Source: Shimia sp022448905
GTDB lineage: Bacteria > Pseudomonadota > Alphaproteobacteria > Rhodobacterales > Rhodobacteraceae
Assembly: GCF_047126315.1 (NCBI RefSeq)
Contig: NZ_CP138953.1
Coordinates: 2,604,001 to 2,668,000 of the forward strand
Length of the DNA stretch: 64,000 nt
Direction of reading: 5' to 3'
Positions within the stretch are counted from its first letter, which is position 1. Every line of letters starts with the position of its first letter. This document shows, in pieces, positions 31,797 through 41,037 of this stretch. The position numbers and the translations under genes are program-made. The notes under the pieces are model-generated. The model worked only from the letters and a program-made list of their open reading frames with translations, searched no databases and was not told where the DNA came from.

Positions 31797-34700
31797 GCAC
31801 ACGTCTGACCACCGGCGGACGCCTGTTGAACAAATCCAAACAGGTGACATTCTCCTTTAACGGCAAGCAGTTCACCGGCTTTGAGGGCGACACGCTGGCC
31901 TCGGCACTTCTGGCCAATGACCAGATGCTGATGGGCCGCTCGTTCAAATATCACCGCCCACGTGGCGTGGTCGCCTCGGGTGCGGAAGAGCCCAATGCCC
32001 TGGTAAATCTTGGCAAAGGCGGCAAGTTCGAGCCCAACCAACGCGCCACCACCACCGAGCTCTATGACGGGCTGACCTGCACCAGCCAGAACCACTGGCC
32101 CTCGCTGGAGTTCGATGTGGGCGTGGTCAACAACTACGCCGCCCGCGCGCTACCGGCAGGGTTCTACTACAAAACCTTTATGGCGCCCGCGGCGGCCTGG
32201 AAACATGTGTTTGAACCGATTGTGCGCCACTCGGCGGGGCTGGGCAAAGCGCCCAAAGATCGCGATGCGGACCGCTATGAGCATTTCTACGCCTTTTTTG
32301 ACGTGGTGGTTGTTGGCGGCGGTGTGGCTGGCCTGATGGCTGCCAAGGCGGCAGGTAAAGTCGGTGCCAAAGTCCTATTGATGGAGCAAACCGCCCATTG
32401 GGGTGGCCGCGCGCCGGTCGATGGCGGCAAAGTGGATGGCGTGAAGGTCGATGACTTCATCGACGCCACCGTGGCCGAGCTTGAGGTGATGGACAACGTC
32501 ACGCTGCGCAACCGGATGATGGGGGCAGGGGTCTATGACCACGGCTACATCCTTGGCTATGAGCGCCTGACCGACCATGCGCCTTTGATGGATGGCCCGC
32601 GCCATCGCCTGTGGCGGATCCGTGCCAAACAGATTGTGACCGCGACCGGCGCCATCGAACGCCCGCTGTCTTTTGCGGGCAACGACATTCCCGGCGTGAT
32701 GCTGGCCAGCGCGATGCGTGATTACATCGTCAACCACGGCGTGAGCTCCGGTGATCGCGTGGTGGTTGTGGCCAACAATGATGACGCTTACCGCACCGCC
32801 TTTACACTCAAGATCCACGGTCTCGATGTGCCAGTCATTCTTGACGCACGTCCCAATGGCGGTGGCCCTCTGGCCGATGCCGCACGGGAACAAGGCTTCC
32901 GTGTTGAAAACGGCAAAGGCATTGCCAAGGTCAAAGGCGGCAAGCGCGTGACTGGCGTGGCGATCTGCTCGCAAGCGGGCGAGGGCGCTGTTCTGGAAGA
33001 GATCGCCTGTGACGCAGTCGCCATGTCCGGCGGTTGGTCGCCGGTGGTGCACCTGTGGTCTCATTGTGGCGGCAAGCTGATCTGGGACGAGGTACAGGCG
33101 CATTTCCGCCCTGATCCCGACCGTGCGCCCACCAGCCATGATGGCAACCCCTTTGTTTCTACAGCGGGTACCGCAAGTGGTCCGCTTAAACTGGATGACG
33201 TGCTGGTGGATGGCCTGAAAGCGGGTGAAGCCGCAGCTGAGGCGGCAGGTTTTATTGTGACTGCGGCTGAAGCGCCCAAAGGCGAGGTGCACGACGAAGC
33301 GCCGCTGCAAGCCTGCTGGTTGATGCCACAGGGCGCAGGGCCAAAGCTACGTATGAAAGCTTGGCTGGACTATCAGAACGACGTGAAAGTGTCGGACGTG
33401 AAACTGGCCGCGCAGGAGGGCTACGAAAGCGTCGAGCACACCAAGCGCTACACCACGCTTGGGATGGCGACTGATCAGGGCAAGTTGAGCAACATCAACG
33501 GCTTGGCGGTGCTTTCTGATGCGCTTAATCAGCCCATTCCGGCCACGGGCACCACCACCTTCCGCCCGCCGTACACACCTATTTCCATGGGTGCGATCGC
33601 GGGTGAGGCGCGCGACGAGGTGTTCCAACCTTTGCGCCGCACACCAATCCACGACTGGCACGAGGCCAGCGGTGCCTTCTTTGAACCAGTGGGCCATTGG
33701 CGGCGCCCGTATTGCTTCCTGCGCGGCAGTGAAAGCCACGCCGATGCGGTCAGCCGCGAAATCCGTCAGACCCGCGACAGTGTGGGCCTACTGGATGCGT
33801 CTACGCTCGGTAAGATCATCGTCAAGGGTCCAGACGCGGGCAAATTTCTCGACATGATGTACACCAACATGATGTCATCTCTGAAGCCGGGCAAATGCCG
33901 CTATGGCCTGATGTGCAACGAAAATGGCTTCCTGATTGATGACGGCGTTGTCGCCCGCATCGATGAGGACACCTTCCTTTGTCACACCACCACCGGCGGC
34001 GCCGAGCGTATTCATGGCTGGATGGAAGACTGGCTGCAGTGCGAGTGGTGGGACTGGCAGGTTTATACTGCCAATGTCACCGAGCAATATGCGCAGATTG
34101 CCGTTGTGGGTCCAAACGCCCGCAAGGTGATCGAGAAACTTGGTGGCGAGACGGATGTCTCCAAAGAGGGACTCGCCTTTATGGAGTGGAAAGACGGCAA
34201 GATCGGCGGTTTTGACGCCCGCGCCTACCGCATTTCTTTCTCCGGCGAGCTGTCCTACGAAATCGCCGTGCCAGCGTCGCAAGGCCGTGCCTTCTGGGAT
34301 GCGCTGCTCGAAGCAGGCGCCGAATTCAACATCATGCCCTATGGCACCGAAGCGCTGCACGTGATGCGGGCCGAGAAGGGCTTCATCATGATTGGCGATG
34401 AAACCGACGGCACGGTGATCCCGCAGGATCTCAACATGCAGTGGGCGATCTCCAAGAAGAAAGAAGACTTCCTGGGCAAACGTGCACAGATGCGCGATCA
34501 TATGGCCTCAGATGACCGTTGGAAGCTGGCGGGTTTCGAAACTGAAGACGGCTCCGTCATTCCGGATGGGGCTTACATCGTGAACCATGGCACCAACGCC
34601 AACGGCCAACGCAACGTGCAGGGGCGTGTGACCTCGACCTACTATTCGCCGACGCTGGACCGCGGCATTGCCATGGGCCTCATTCACGGCGGCATGAAAC

Positions 34701-34807
34701 GCCTCGGCGATGTGGTGGAGTTCAACAAAGTGGACGGCAGCACAGTGAAGGCCAAAGTGGTCGATCCGGTGTTCTATGACAAAGACGGGGAGAAGCAGAA
34801 TGTCTAA
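31793..34807 (+). CDS. soxA: sarcosine oxidase subunit alpha
   Basis: 1004-residue large subunit. The N-terminal 110 residues form the small ferredoxin-like domain (FNGKQFTGFEGDTLASALL, then RSFKYHRPRGVV); from about 165 comes an NAD/FAD-type dinucleotide fold (DVVVVGGGVAGLMAAKAAG); the C-terminal 400 residues are the folate-binding GcvT-like domain (PGKCRYGLMCNENGFLIDDGV near 700, ITFS-type RISFSGELSYEIAVP near 815). The folate domain accepts formaldehyde from the beta subunit. Overlaps both neighbours: ATGA with soxD, and eight bases with soxG. Confidence 0.96.
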   Translation: MSTRLTTGGRLLNKSKQVTFSFNGKQFTGFEGDTLASALLANDQMLMGRSFKYHRPRGVVASGAEEPNALVNLGKGGKFEPNQRATTTELYDGLTCTSQNHWPSLEFDVGVVNNYAARALPAGFYYKTFMAPAAAWKHVFEPIVRHSAGLGKAPKDRDADRYEHFYAFFDVVVVGGGVAGLMAAKAAGKVGAKVLLMEQTAHWGGRAPVDGGKVDGVKVDDFIDATVAELEVMDNVTLRNRMMGAGVYDHGYILGYERLTDHAPLMDGPRHRLWRIRAKQIVTATGAIERPLSFAGNDIPGVMLASAMRDYIVNHGVSSGDRVVVVANNDDAYRTAFTLKIHGLDVPVILDARPNGGGPLADAAREQGFRVENGKGIAKVKGGKRVTGVAICSQAGEGAVLEEIACDAVAMSGGWSPVVHLWSHCGGKLIWDEVQAHFRPDPDRAPTSHDGNPFVSTAGTASGPLKLDDVLVDGLKAGEAAAEAAGFIVTAAEAPKGEVHDEAPLQACWLMPQGAGPKLRMKAWLDYQNDVKVSDVKLAAQEGYESVEHTKRYTTLGMATDQGKLSNINGLAVLSDALNQPIPATGTTTFRPPYTPISMGAIAGEARDEVFQPLRRTPIHDWHEASGAFFEPVGHWRRPYCFLRGSESHADAVSREIRQTRDSVGLLDASTLGKIIVKGPDAGKFLDMMYTNMMSSLKPGKCRYGLMCNENGFLIDDGVVARIDEDTFLCHTTTGGAERIHGWMEDWLQCEWWDWQVYTANVTEQYAQIAVVGPNARKVIEKLGGETDVSKEGLAFMEWKDGKIGGFDARAYRISFSGELSYEIAVPASQGRAFWDALLEAGAEFNIMPYGTEALHVMRAEKGFIMIGDETDGTVIPQDLNMQWAISKKKEDFLGKRAQMRDHMASDDRWKLAGFETEDGSVIPDGAYIVNHGTNANGQRNVQGRVTSTYYSPTLDRGIAMGLIHGGMKRLGDVVEFNKVDGSTVKAKVVDPVFYDKDGEKQNV

Positions 34808-35375
34808 GGCTGTGAGCGCCCTGGATGGCGTAACGTTCGATGGGTTTGCCAAGGTCGAGGAAACCCGCCTGCGTGGCATGATCACGGTGCGTGGCGATCT
34901 GTCGTCCAAAGAGATGGCAGCGGCCGTGACTGCGGCAACCGGTGCGGCGGTGCCTGAGGTACGCAAGGTGACTTCTGGAAACACAGGCGCGGTGGCGTGG
35001 ATGTCGCCAGACGAGCTGCTGGTTGTTGTGGACTATGAGGCAGCCAATACCACCGTTGCCACCCTGACGGACGCTCTGAAAGACAGCCATGCGCTGGTGG
35101 CCAATGTGTCGGATGCCCGCGCTGTGTTCCGTCTGTCAGGCGACAGTAGCCGCGATGTGCTGGCCAAACTGGCCCCGGTGGATTTTGCCAAAGACGCGTT
35201 TGGCGCTGGGGACATCCGTCGCTCGCGTATCGCGCAAGTACCTGCGGCGGTTTGGGGCAATGAAGATGGCAGCTTTGAGGTTATCTGTTTCCGCTCTGTG
35301 GCACAGTATGTCTTTGACGTGCTGAAGGTTTCGGCGCAGCCGGGCGGCGAGGTGGGCTTCCACTGTAGAGCCTAA
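34800..35375 (+). CDS. soxG: sarcosine oxidase subunit gamma
   Basis: 191 residues of the GcvT-like gamma subunit, a structural part of the tetramer. WMSPDELLVVVDY, FRLSGDSSRDVLAKLAPVDF and RSRIAQVPAAVW are family-typical. The ATG at 34800 lies inside the end of soxA and gives the normal length. Last gene of the operon. Confidence 0.92.
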   Translation: MSKAVSALDGVTFDGFAKVEETRLRGMITVRGDLSSKEMAAAVTAATGAAVPEVRKVTSGNTGAVAWMSPDELLVVVDYEAANTTVATLTDALKDSHALVANVSDARAVFRLSGDSSRDVLAKLAPVDFAKDAFGAGDIRRSRIAQVPAAVWGNEDGSFEVICFRSVAQYVFDVLKVSAQPGGEVGFHCRA

Positions 35376-35476
35376 CTGCGTCGCCGAAAGGCCGCGTACC
35401 TGTGACAGAATTGCTACTTGTGGTTGCGTGTTGCTCGCCTATTGTACCGAAAACACTTTTGGGACGTTTCTGAACA

Positions 35477-35878
35477 ATGTTGAAGACAATCTCTGTTGTG
35501 CTCGGCCTTTCTCTTGCTGCGGCGACGACTGTGCAGGCGCAGACGTATATTTGTAAATTCCGCGGCGGCGGGAGTAATGGCACCATATCGCCTGAGGTTT
35601 TGGTTGAGTTTGATGGTAAGGGCGGCGCCCAGGTGACAGATCGCCTTTCCAAGAGCCACGACCGGGCGCCGGTGCAGGCAAAATTTGCTCAAGACAATGA
35701 CAAACAAATGCGTGTGCGTTGGCGTCTGGTGGATGTCATAAGCAGTCGTGGGCAAAAGGCGACGCTTGAGTGGTCTTTGGTGTACAAAAAGAAGCGCAAC
35801 CGGGCCCATCTGACGTTTAATGCCTTTGGCTATCCGAACACTGAAACCGGCAATGGTTCCTGCACCCTGCAAAAGTAA
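35477..35878 (+). CDS. secreted protein of unknown function
   Basis: 133 residues. A signal peptide (LSLAAATTVQA, cleavage near residue 21) precedes a basic beta-rich domain starting with QTYICKFRGGGSNG and ending with GNGSCTLQK, so one disulfide between the first and last segments is likely. No domain is recognised. It stands alone between soxG and sodB; its start is preceded by no strong ribosome binding site. Confidence 0.7.
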   Translation: MLKTISVVLGLSLAAATTVQAQTYICKFRGGGSNGTISPEVLVEFDGKGGAQVTDRLSKSHDRAPVQAKFAQDNDKQMRVRWRLVDVISSRGQKATLEWSLVYKKKRNRAHLTFNAFGYPNTETGNGSCTLQK

Positions 35879-36005
35879 TTCTGCGCATCTTAGTGGGGAA
35901 GAGCTCTGCACTCATCGCATTTTACCGCTTTCCCCTTGACCTTGCAGGGCTTTCGACCACATGTGTCAGGCAAAGACAATTCGCGCAACAGAAGAGGATG
36001 CTGCA

Positions 36006-36605
36006 ATGGCTTTTCAACTCCCTGATCTTCCTTATGCCCACGACGCTCTGGCCGACAAAGGCATGTCCGCAGAGACGCTGGAATTCCACCACGACCTGCA
36101 CCACAAGGCATATGTCGACAACGGCAACAAGCTGATCGCCGGTACCGAGTGGGAAGGCAAATCTCTGGAAGAAATCATCGTTGGCACCTATGACGCCAAT
36201 GCAGTTGCCCAAAACGGCATCTTCAACAACATTTCGCAGCTGTGGAACCACAACCAGTTTTGGGAAATGATGGGTCCTGGCGAAAGCAAAATGCCTGGCG
36301 CTCTGGAAGATGCTCTGAAAGAGACCTTCGGCTCCATAGAACAATTCAAATCCGAGTTCTCCGCCGCTGGCGCCGGCCAGTTTGGCTCTGGCTGGGCATG
36401 GCTGGTTAAAAACGCAGACGGCTCCCTGGCCGTAACCAAAACCGAGAACGGCGTGAACCCGCTGTGCTTCGGTCAGACTGCTCTGCTGGGCTGTGACGTG
36501 TGGGAGCACTCCTACTACATCGATTACCGCAACAAGCGTCCGGTGTACCTGTCCAACTTCCTGGACAACCTGGTGAACTGGGAAAACGTTGCATCGCGCA
36601 TGTAA
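36006..36605 (+). CDS. sodB: superoxide dismutase (Fe or Mn)
   Basis: 199 residues. Metal ligands are visible in LEFHHDLHHKAYVDN (first His), NHNQFWEMM (second His) and DVWEHSYYIDY (Asp and His). GQFGSGWAWLV and the QTALLGCDVW stretch indicate the Fe/Mn family; iron is more likely by similarity to alphaproteobacterial SodB, but the sequence alone does not prove it. The ATG at 36006 is chosen; the longer frame from 35961 lacks family similarity. A metallophosphoesterase pseudogene starts three bases after the stop. Confidence 0.93.
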   Translation: MAFQLPDLPYAHDALADKGMSAETLEFHHDLHHKAYVDNGNKLIAGTEWEGKSLEEIIVGTYDANAVAQNGIFNNISQLWNHNQFWEMMGPGESKMPGALEDALKETFGSIEQFKSEFSAAGAGQFGSGWAWLVKNADGSLAVTKTENGVNPLCFGQTALLGCDVWEHSYYIDYRNKRPVYLSNFLDNLVNWENVASRM

Positions 36606-36608
36606 TCC

Positions 36609-37490
36609 ATGACCCGTCGTGGATTTATCAAGGGCCTGCTGGGAGTGATCCTGGCAGGCTTTTTTGCGGCCACTTATGGGTTCTTTATTGAGCCCGCTCT
36701 GCGTTTGCGCGTGAAAAAGTGGCGCATCAGGCGGGATGATTGGACTGCACCCCCGCTCAAGATTGCGCTTTTGGCAGATTTGCATGTGGGCGAACCGTAT
36801 GTCGGATTAGGACGCATTGAACAGTTGGTGAAACGCGTCAATGCGTTGGATGCTGATCTTGTTTTGCTGCTCGGGGACTATGCGGCAGGGCATCGCTTCA
36901 TCACCAAACCCGTAAAAATCCGCGACGTTGCACCGATCCTCGGCAAGCTCAAAGCCAAACAAGGCGTCTTCGGTGTATTGGGCAACCACGATTGGTGGGA
37001 TGACCTTGGCGCGTAGAAACGGGGCGGTGGCCCAAATTTGTATGGCGAAGCGCTGCAGTCGCAGGGCATTACCATGTTGTCCAATCAAGCGCTAAAGATT
37101 GAGAGACATGGCGTTTGGTTGGCCGGTCTGGAGGATCAAATTGCAATCCGACGGAATGGTAAGTGGCAAGGGTTGGATGATTTGCCAGGTACTTTGTCTC
37201 AAATAGCGGACGACGGGGCGCCAGTCGTGATGATGGCCCATGAGCCTGACATCTTTTCTGAAATGCCCAATCGTGTCAGCCTAACGGTTTCCGGTCATAC
37301 TCATGGTGGGCAGGTGAGACTATTCGGATGGTCTCCGATTGTGCCGTCACGTCACGGCAACCGTTTTGCTTATGGCCATGTGCGGGAACATGGGCGCGAC
37401 CTTGTGGTTTCTGGTGGCATTGGATGCTCGATTATGCCTGTGCGTTTTGGGGTCGTTCCTGAGATTACCGTGATCGAGGTCTCATCTTGA
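36609..37490 (+). pseudogene. metallophosphoesterase, interrupted by amber stop
   Basis: Two halves in one frame make a calcineurin-like phosphoesterase of the YaeI type. The first half has a membrane anchor (GFIKGLLGVILAGFFAATYG), then ALLADLHVG, LLGDYAAG and GNHDWWDD, the first three metal motifs. A TAG at 37014-37016 follows, with the frame open on both sides. The second half supplies MMAHEPD and SGHTHGGQVRL. Without readthrough the product lacks half of its active site. Homologues have about 280-300 residues, which the joined frame matches, so this is a single nonsense change in a recently intact gene, or a sequencing error. Confidence 0.85.
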
Positions 37491-37602
37491 AAAAACGCAG
37501 AAGTTGTTTTTTGCAAAGATCACTTCCCTCGTCGCGAAGAGTGGTTTAATCGAGTAATTTAATCGGATATATCTCCGCACGTATTTCAAAAGGGAAGTGA
37601 CG

Positions 37603-38373
37603 ATGGCAAGACCGCAATCTCGGATATTGGACGTTCTGGGTACAGAGCAGGTGACGCCAAATATGATGCGCGTGCGGTTTGGCGGCAGCGAAATTCATAC
37701 TATTCCCGAAGGATTTGAAGGCGGTTATATCAAGCTGATTTTTTTGGAGGCACCACGCGCGCATCCAGATCGTCCGGTCATGCGGACTTACTCCATCCGT
37801 TCTTACGATGCTGAGAAAGGCGAAATGGCCGTGGACTTTGCATTGCACGGTGAAACGGGTGGGTTGGCGACCGATTGGGCTCTAAATGCCAAAGTTGGAG
37901 ACCGGATGCTGATTGGCGGACCTGGGTCTGTGAAGATGGTGGACCCTGAGGCGGATTGGGTGTTCCTGGCCGGCGACATGACGGCGATCCCTGCTTTGAT
38001 GTGCAATATCGAGCGACTGCCGGCAACGATCAAAGGGTATGTGGTTATTGAGGTCACCTCAGAAGCTGACAAGCAAGAGCTGAACCTGCCTGAAGGCATT
38101 GAAGTGCACTGGGTCGTGACACCGTCGCCGGAAAAGCTTGAGGGCAATCTTGTCTCCAAAATCAAATCGCTTCCGTGGCTTGAAGGGTGTGTCAGCGTTT
38201 GGACCGCATGCGAGTTTGACAGCATGCGGACTTTGCGAAGCTATTATCGCAACGAACGCGGCGTTGGTCGGGATCAAATTTACCTGTCCAGCTACTGGCG
38301 CGCCGGTCGCACCGAAGATCAGCACAAAACCGACAAACAGAAGGACAACGCGGCCAATCAGGCGGCTGCCTAA
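37603..38373 (+). CDS. siderophore-interacting protein (ferric reductase)
   Basis: 256 residues of the SIP family: an FAD domain with MRTYSIRSYD near residue 65, and an NAD(P)H-type domain with WVFLAGDMTAIPAL near 125 and VWTACEFDSMRTLRSYYRNERG near 205. These cytoplasmic enzymes reduce iron in siderophore complexes. AAAGGGAAGTGACG precedes the ATG at 37603; a GTG two codons earlier is also possible. No siderophore genes are near. A hairpin terminator follows. Confidence 0.9.
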   Translation: MARPQSRILDVLGTEQVTPNMMRVRFGGSEIHTIPEGFEGGYIKLIFLEAPRAHPDRPVMRTYSIRSYDAEKGEMAVDFALHGETGGLATDWALNAKVGDRMLIGGPGSVKMVDPEADWVFLAGDMTAIPALMCNIERLPATIKGYVVIEVTSEADKQELNLPEGIEVHWVVTPSPEKLEGNLVSKIKSLPWLEGCVSVWTACEFDSMRTLRSYYRNERGVGRDQIYLSSYWRAGRTEDQHKTDKQKDNAANQAAA

Positions 38374-38398
38374 AGCGGTTCCAGGTACAAACAGAAAA

Positions 38399-38421
38399 GC
38401 TTGCCGGCTATCGGCAAGCTG
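38399..38421 (+). terminator. terminator of the SIP gene
   Basis: AGCTTGCCG pairs with CGGCAAGCT over a five-base loop; a TTTTAT stretch follows nine bases on. Confidence 0.65.
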
Positions 38422-38447
38422 TCTCAGTTTTATCGGTGCTTTTTGAT

Positions 38448-38999
38448 CTACCCAAAAGCGCGGTCCAGGATGGCTTCCAAGCTGCCTACGTCATCCGCCA
38501 CATGGATGAAATCCTTCAGGCTTTGCTCGGCAAACCCCTGATCGATGACGTGGTCCAGCAGTCCAACCAGTGGGTCCCAGAACCCGTTCACATTCAGCAC
38601 CACAATTGGCTTTTCATGCAGGCCAAGCTGGCGCCAAGTGAGAACCTCAAAGAACTCGTCGAGCGAGCCTGCGCCGCCTGGCAGGACAACAATGGCGTCG
38701 CAATTCATAAACATGACCTTTTTGCGCTCGTGCATGTTTTCGGTCACGATGAAGTTTGTCAGGTCGCGTTTGCCCACCTCCCATTCCAGTAGGTGGGTAG
38801 GGATCACGCCAAAGGTGTCCGCACCGGCGGCTTGGGCCGCATTGGCCACGGCGCCCATCAACCCGACATCGCCCGCGCCGTATACCAGACGCCAGTTTTT
38901 GTCACCAAACCGCGCGCCAAAGGCCTCCGCGCCGTCCTTATAGGCGGCATCGCCGCCAAAACGTGAACCACAAAAGACACAGATCGAGCGTGTGGTCAT
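38448..38999 (-). CDS. LOG-family protein (TIGR00730)
   Basis: 183 residues of the Rossmann-fold LOG family, nucleoside 5'-monophosphate phosphoribohydrolases known for releasing cytokinins. The signature PGGAGSLDEFFE lies near residue 95, preceded by SICVFCGSRFG and YGAGDVGLMGAVA. GGAGAATTTC before the ATG at 38999 fixes the start; 13 more codons are open upstream. Whether cytokinin-like molecules are made or AMP is recycled cannot be told. Confidence 0.9.
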   Translation of the reverse strand: MTTRSICVFCGSRFGGDAAYKDGAEAFGARFGDKNWRLVYGAGDVGLMGAVANAAQAAGADTFGVIPTHLLEWEVGKRDLTNFIVTENMHERKKVMFMNCDAIVVLPGGAGSLDEFFEVLTWRQLGLHEKPIVVLNVNGFWDPLVGLLDHVIDQGFAEQSLKDFIHVADDVGSLEAILDRAFG

Positions 39000-39097
39000 G
39001 AAATTCTCCAATATGTTCAAAGCTCTTTTGACCAGCAATATCTGGGTTGGTAGGGTCTCTCAACCAAATGACAGCCGACTTCGGGGGATATTCGGCG

Positions 39098-40963
39098 ATG
39101 AGTGACAAAGCATCAATTTTTAGCGGCAATGTGGTCTGGGTGGCCGGAGTTGTGGTGGCGATGGGCGTCTCCGTCTATGCGCTGGTGGCGACCGGCGTGT
39201 TGGACGGCAGCGATCAGACGGTCAATGATGCCACAACCACTGAGACCGCCCCGGCACCAGACGCCACGCCGAAGGTGGCTGAGCAGACCGCTGAGGAAGT
39301 GTCCGAGCCGGAGGCGCAGCCCGCACAAGCGGAAACGCAGGAGCAAGTCGCTGAGGTGGCTGAAGACGGTGTACCTGTTGCGGAGCCAGAACCAAAAGAA
39401 GAGCCGGTGGCTGCGGCATCTGTGCTTGTTGAGGAAGAGCCCACGCCAACCATCGCGCCAAGTTTTGACGTGGTACGGGTGGATGCTGAAGGCAACACAG
39501 TGGTGGCCGGAGCGGCTGCGCCTGGTGCCATGTTGGGCATTCTGCTGGATGGGACAGAGGTCGCTTTGGCCCCTGTCGACATCGCTGGGAAATTTGCTGC
39601 TATACTGGCCATCGAGCCCAGTGAGGCGCCTCGGGTCCTGAGCCTTGTGGAGCGCCGCGAAGATGGCGATGTGCCTTCGGATGCCACGGTGATCGTCGCA
39701 CCGGTTGTGGCGGTTGCGGAGGCTGTGGCGACTCCTGAGGCGGTGGAAGAACCTGCGGCGAAGGATGTGGCCGAACCAGAGGTAGCGCCAGAGACTTCTG
39801 AACCTGATGTCGCCACCACCGAGGTCGAAGACGCGGCATCAGACAGCGTTGTTGCCGAGGCCGAAGAAACTGTAGCGCAGGTGAATAACGGCGACCAACC
39901 TATTGAAGAGGTTGTTGAAAATTCAAATGAAGATTCGACTGAAGTTGCGCCTAAATCGGAGACTCAAGAAGAAATGGCTGCGGCAGAGCCCGCGCTAAAA
40001 CCCAAAGCACCAGCGGTGATTGTGTCGGATTCCGAGGGCGTGCGCGTGGTGCAACCGGCCGCGCCGGAAGAGGCCACACCGGAAGTTCTGGCCGCCGTTT
40101 CGATTGACTCAATCAGCTATACCGATGCCGGTGCGGTGATGGTCTCCGGACGTGGCAACCCAAGTGCCTTTGTGCGGCTGTATCTGGACAACACCTTGGC
40201 GGCGACCACACAGATTGATGACGCGGGCCTGTGGTCCACGCAGCTGGAAAACGTGGCCGGTGGCCTCTATGAACTGCGCGCAGATGAGGTGGACGAAACC
40301 GCCAAAGTGCTCTCCCGCGTGGTAACGCCGTTCAAACGCGAAACCCCTGAAACCGTCGCAAAGGCACGCGCTCAGGCGGAAGCAGTGGCGGAGGCTGAGG
40401 CCGCCGCGCAGGAGGCTGAGGCTCCGACTGAGAAAACTTCTGAAACCGTCGTAGAATCAGAAACTGCAAGCGGAGACAGCGCTGTTGAAGCTGCGGTGGC
40501 TGATGCCGAGCCTGAAGCTACAACGGATGTAGCCGAGGCTCCGACAACAGATGTTGCAACCTCCGAAGAAGAAACGGCTCAGAAAGACACTGAAGCAGTC
40601 TCGGCAACTGCTGATGAACAGGCCCCCGACGCAGAAACAACCTCAGCGGAAGCCGCAGTTGAGCCGGAAACTGCTTTGGTGGAAGCAGCACCGCCGACTC
40701 CGGTAGCAACAGAATCACCGACCACCACGGACGCTTCGGCAGACACGCCTCAGTCTGAACCCGAAACCAAACCGGAGCCCGCCGCAGCACAATCACCGGT
40801 GCGCATCGTGACCGTGCAACCCGGTGCCACCCTCTGGGCGATTGCGCGAGACCGCTATGGCGAGGGACAGCTCTATCTTCAAGTGTTTGAGGCCAACAAA
40901 GACAAGATCCGCGATCCCGACCTGATCTATCCGGGCCAAGTCTTTACAGTTCCAGAAGAATAA
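39098..40963 (+). CDS. LysM-domain protein with Ala/Glu-rich linkers
   Basis: 621 residues. One membrane helix at about 9-31 (NVVWVAGVVVAMGVSVYAL), then long Ala-, Glu- and Pro-rich low-complexity stretches split by two Ig-like modules: VRVDAEGNTVVAGAAAPGA near 125 and ISYTDAGAVMVSGRGNPSA near 345. The C-terminal LysM (VQPGATLWAIARDRYGEGQ to LIYPGQVFTVP, last 50 residues) binds peptidoglycan. The protein would span from the inner membrane into the wall. ATG at 39098 is chosen for its closeness to the helix. An ABC exporter follows after 74 bases. Confidence 0.85.
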   Translation: MSDKASIFSGNVVWVAGVVVAMGVSVYALVATGVLDGSDQTVNDATTTETAPAPDATPKVAEQTAEEVSEPEAQPAQAETQEQVAEVAEDGVPVAEPEPKEEPVAAASVLVEEEPTPTIAPSFDVVRVDAEGNTVVAGAAAPGAMLGILLDGTEVALAPVDIAGKFAAILAIEPSEAPRVLSLVERREDGDVPSDATVIVAPVVAVAEAVATPEAVEEPAAKDVAEPEVAPETSEPDVATTEVEDAASDSVVAEAEETVAQVNNGDQPIEEVVENSNEDSTEVAPKSETQEEMAAAEPALKPKAPAVIVSDSEGVRVVQPAAPEEATPEVLAAVSIDSISYTDAGAVMVSGRGNPSAFVRLYLDNTLAATTQIDDAGLWSTQLENVAGGLYELRADEVDETAKVLSRVVTPFKRETPETVAKARAQAEAVAEAEAAAQEAEAPTEKTSETVVESETASGDSAVEAAVADAEPEATTDVAEAPTTDVATSEEETAQKDTEAVSATADEQAPDAETTSAEAAVEPETALVEAAPPTPVATESPTTTDASADTPQSEPETKPEPAAAQSPVRIVTVQPGATLWAIARDRYGEGQLYLQVFEANKDKIRDPDLIYPGQVFTVPEE

Positions 40964-41037
40964 AGCGGGGCAGGGCTGGCAAGTCCTGCCATCACTCCTT
41001 AGATTGGACCGGCTACCCCTCGCAAAAGGCAAGCCAT

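Noticed and set aside
3048..37016. TAG readthrough or amber suppression
   Set aside because: Ordinary genes in the window end with TAG, and the third broken gene has TAA; independent nonsense mutations or base errors are simpler.
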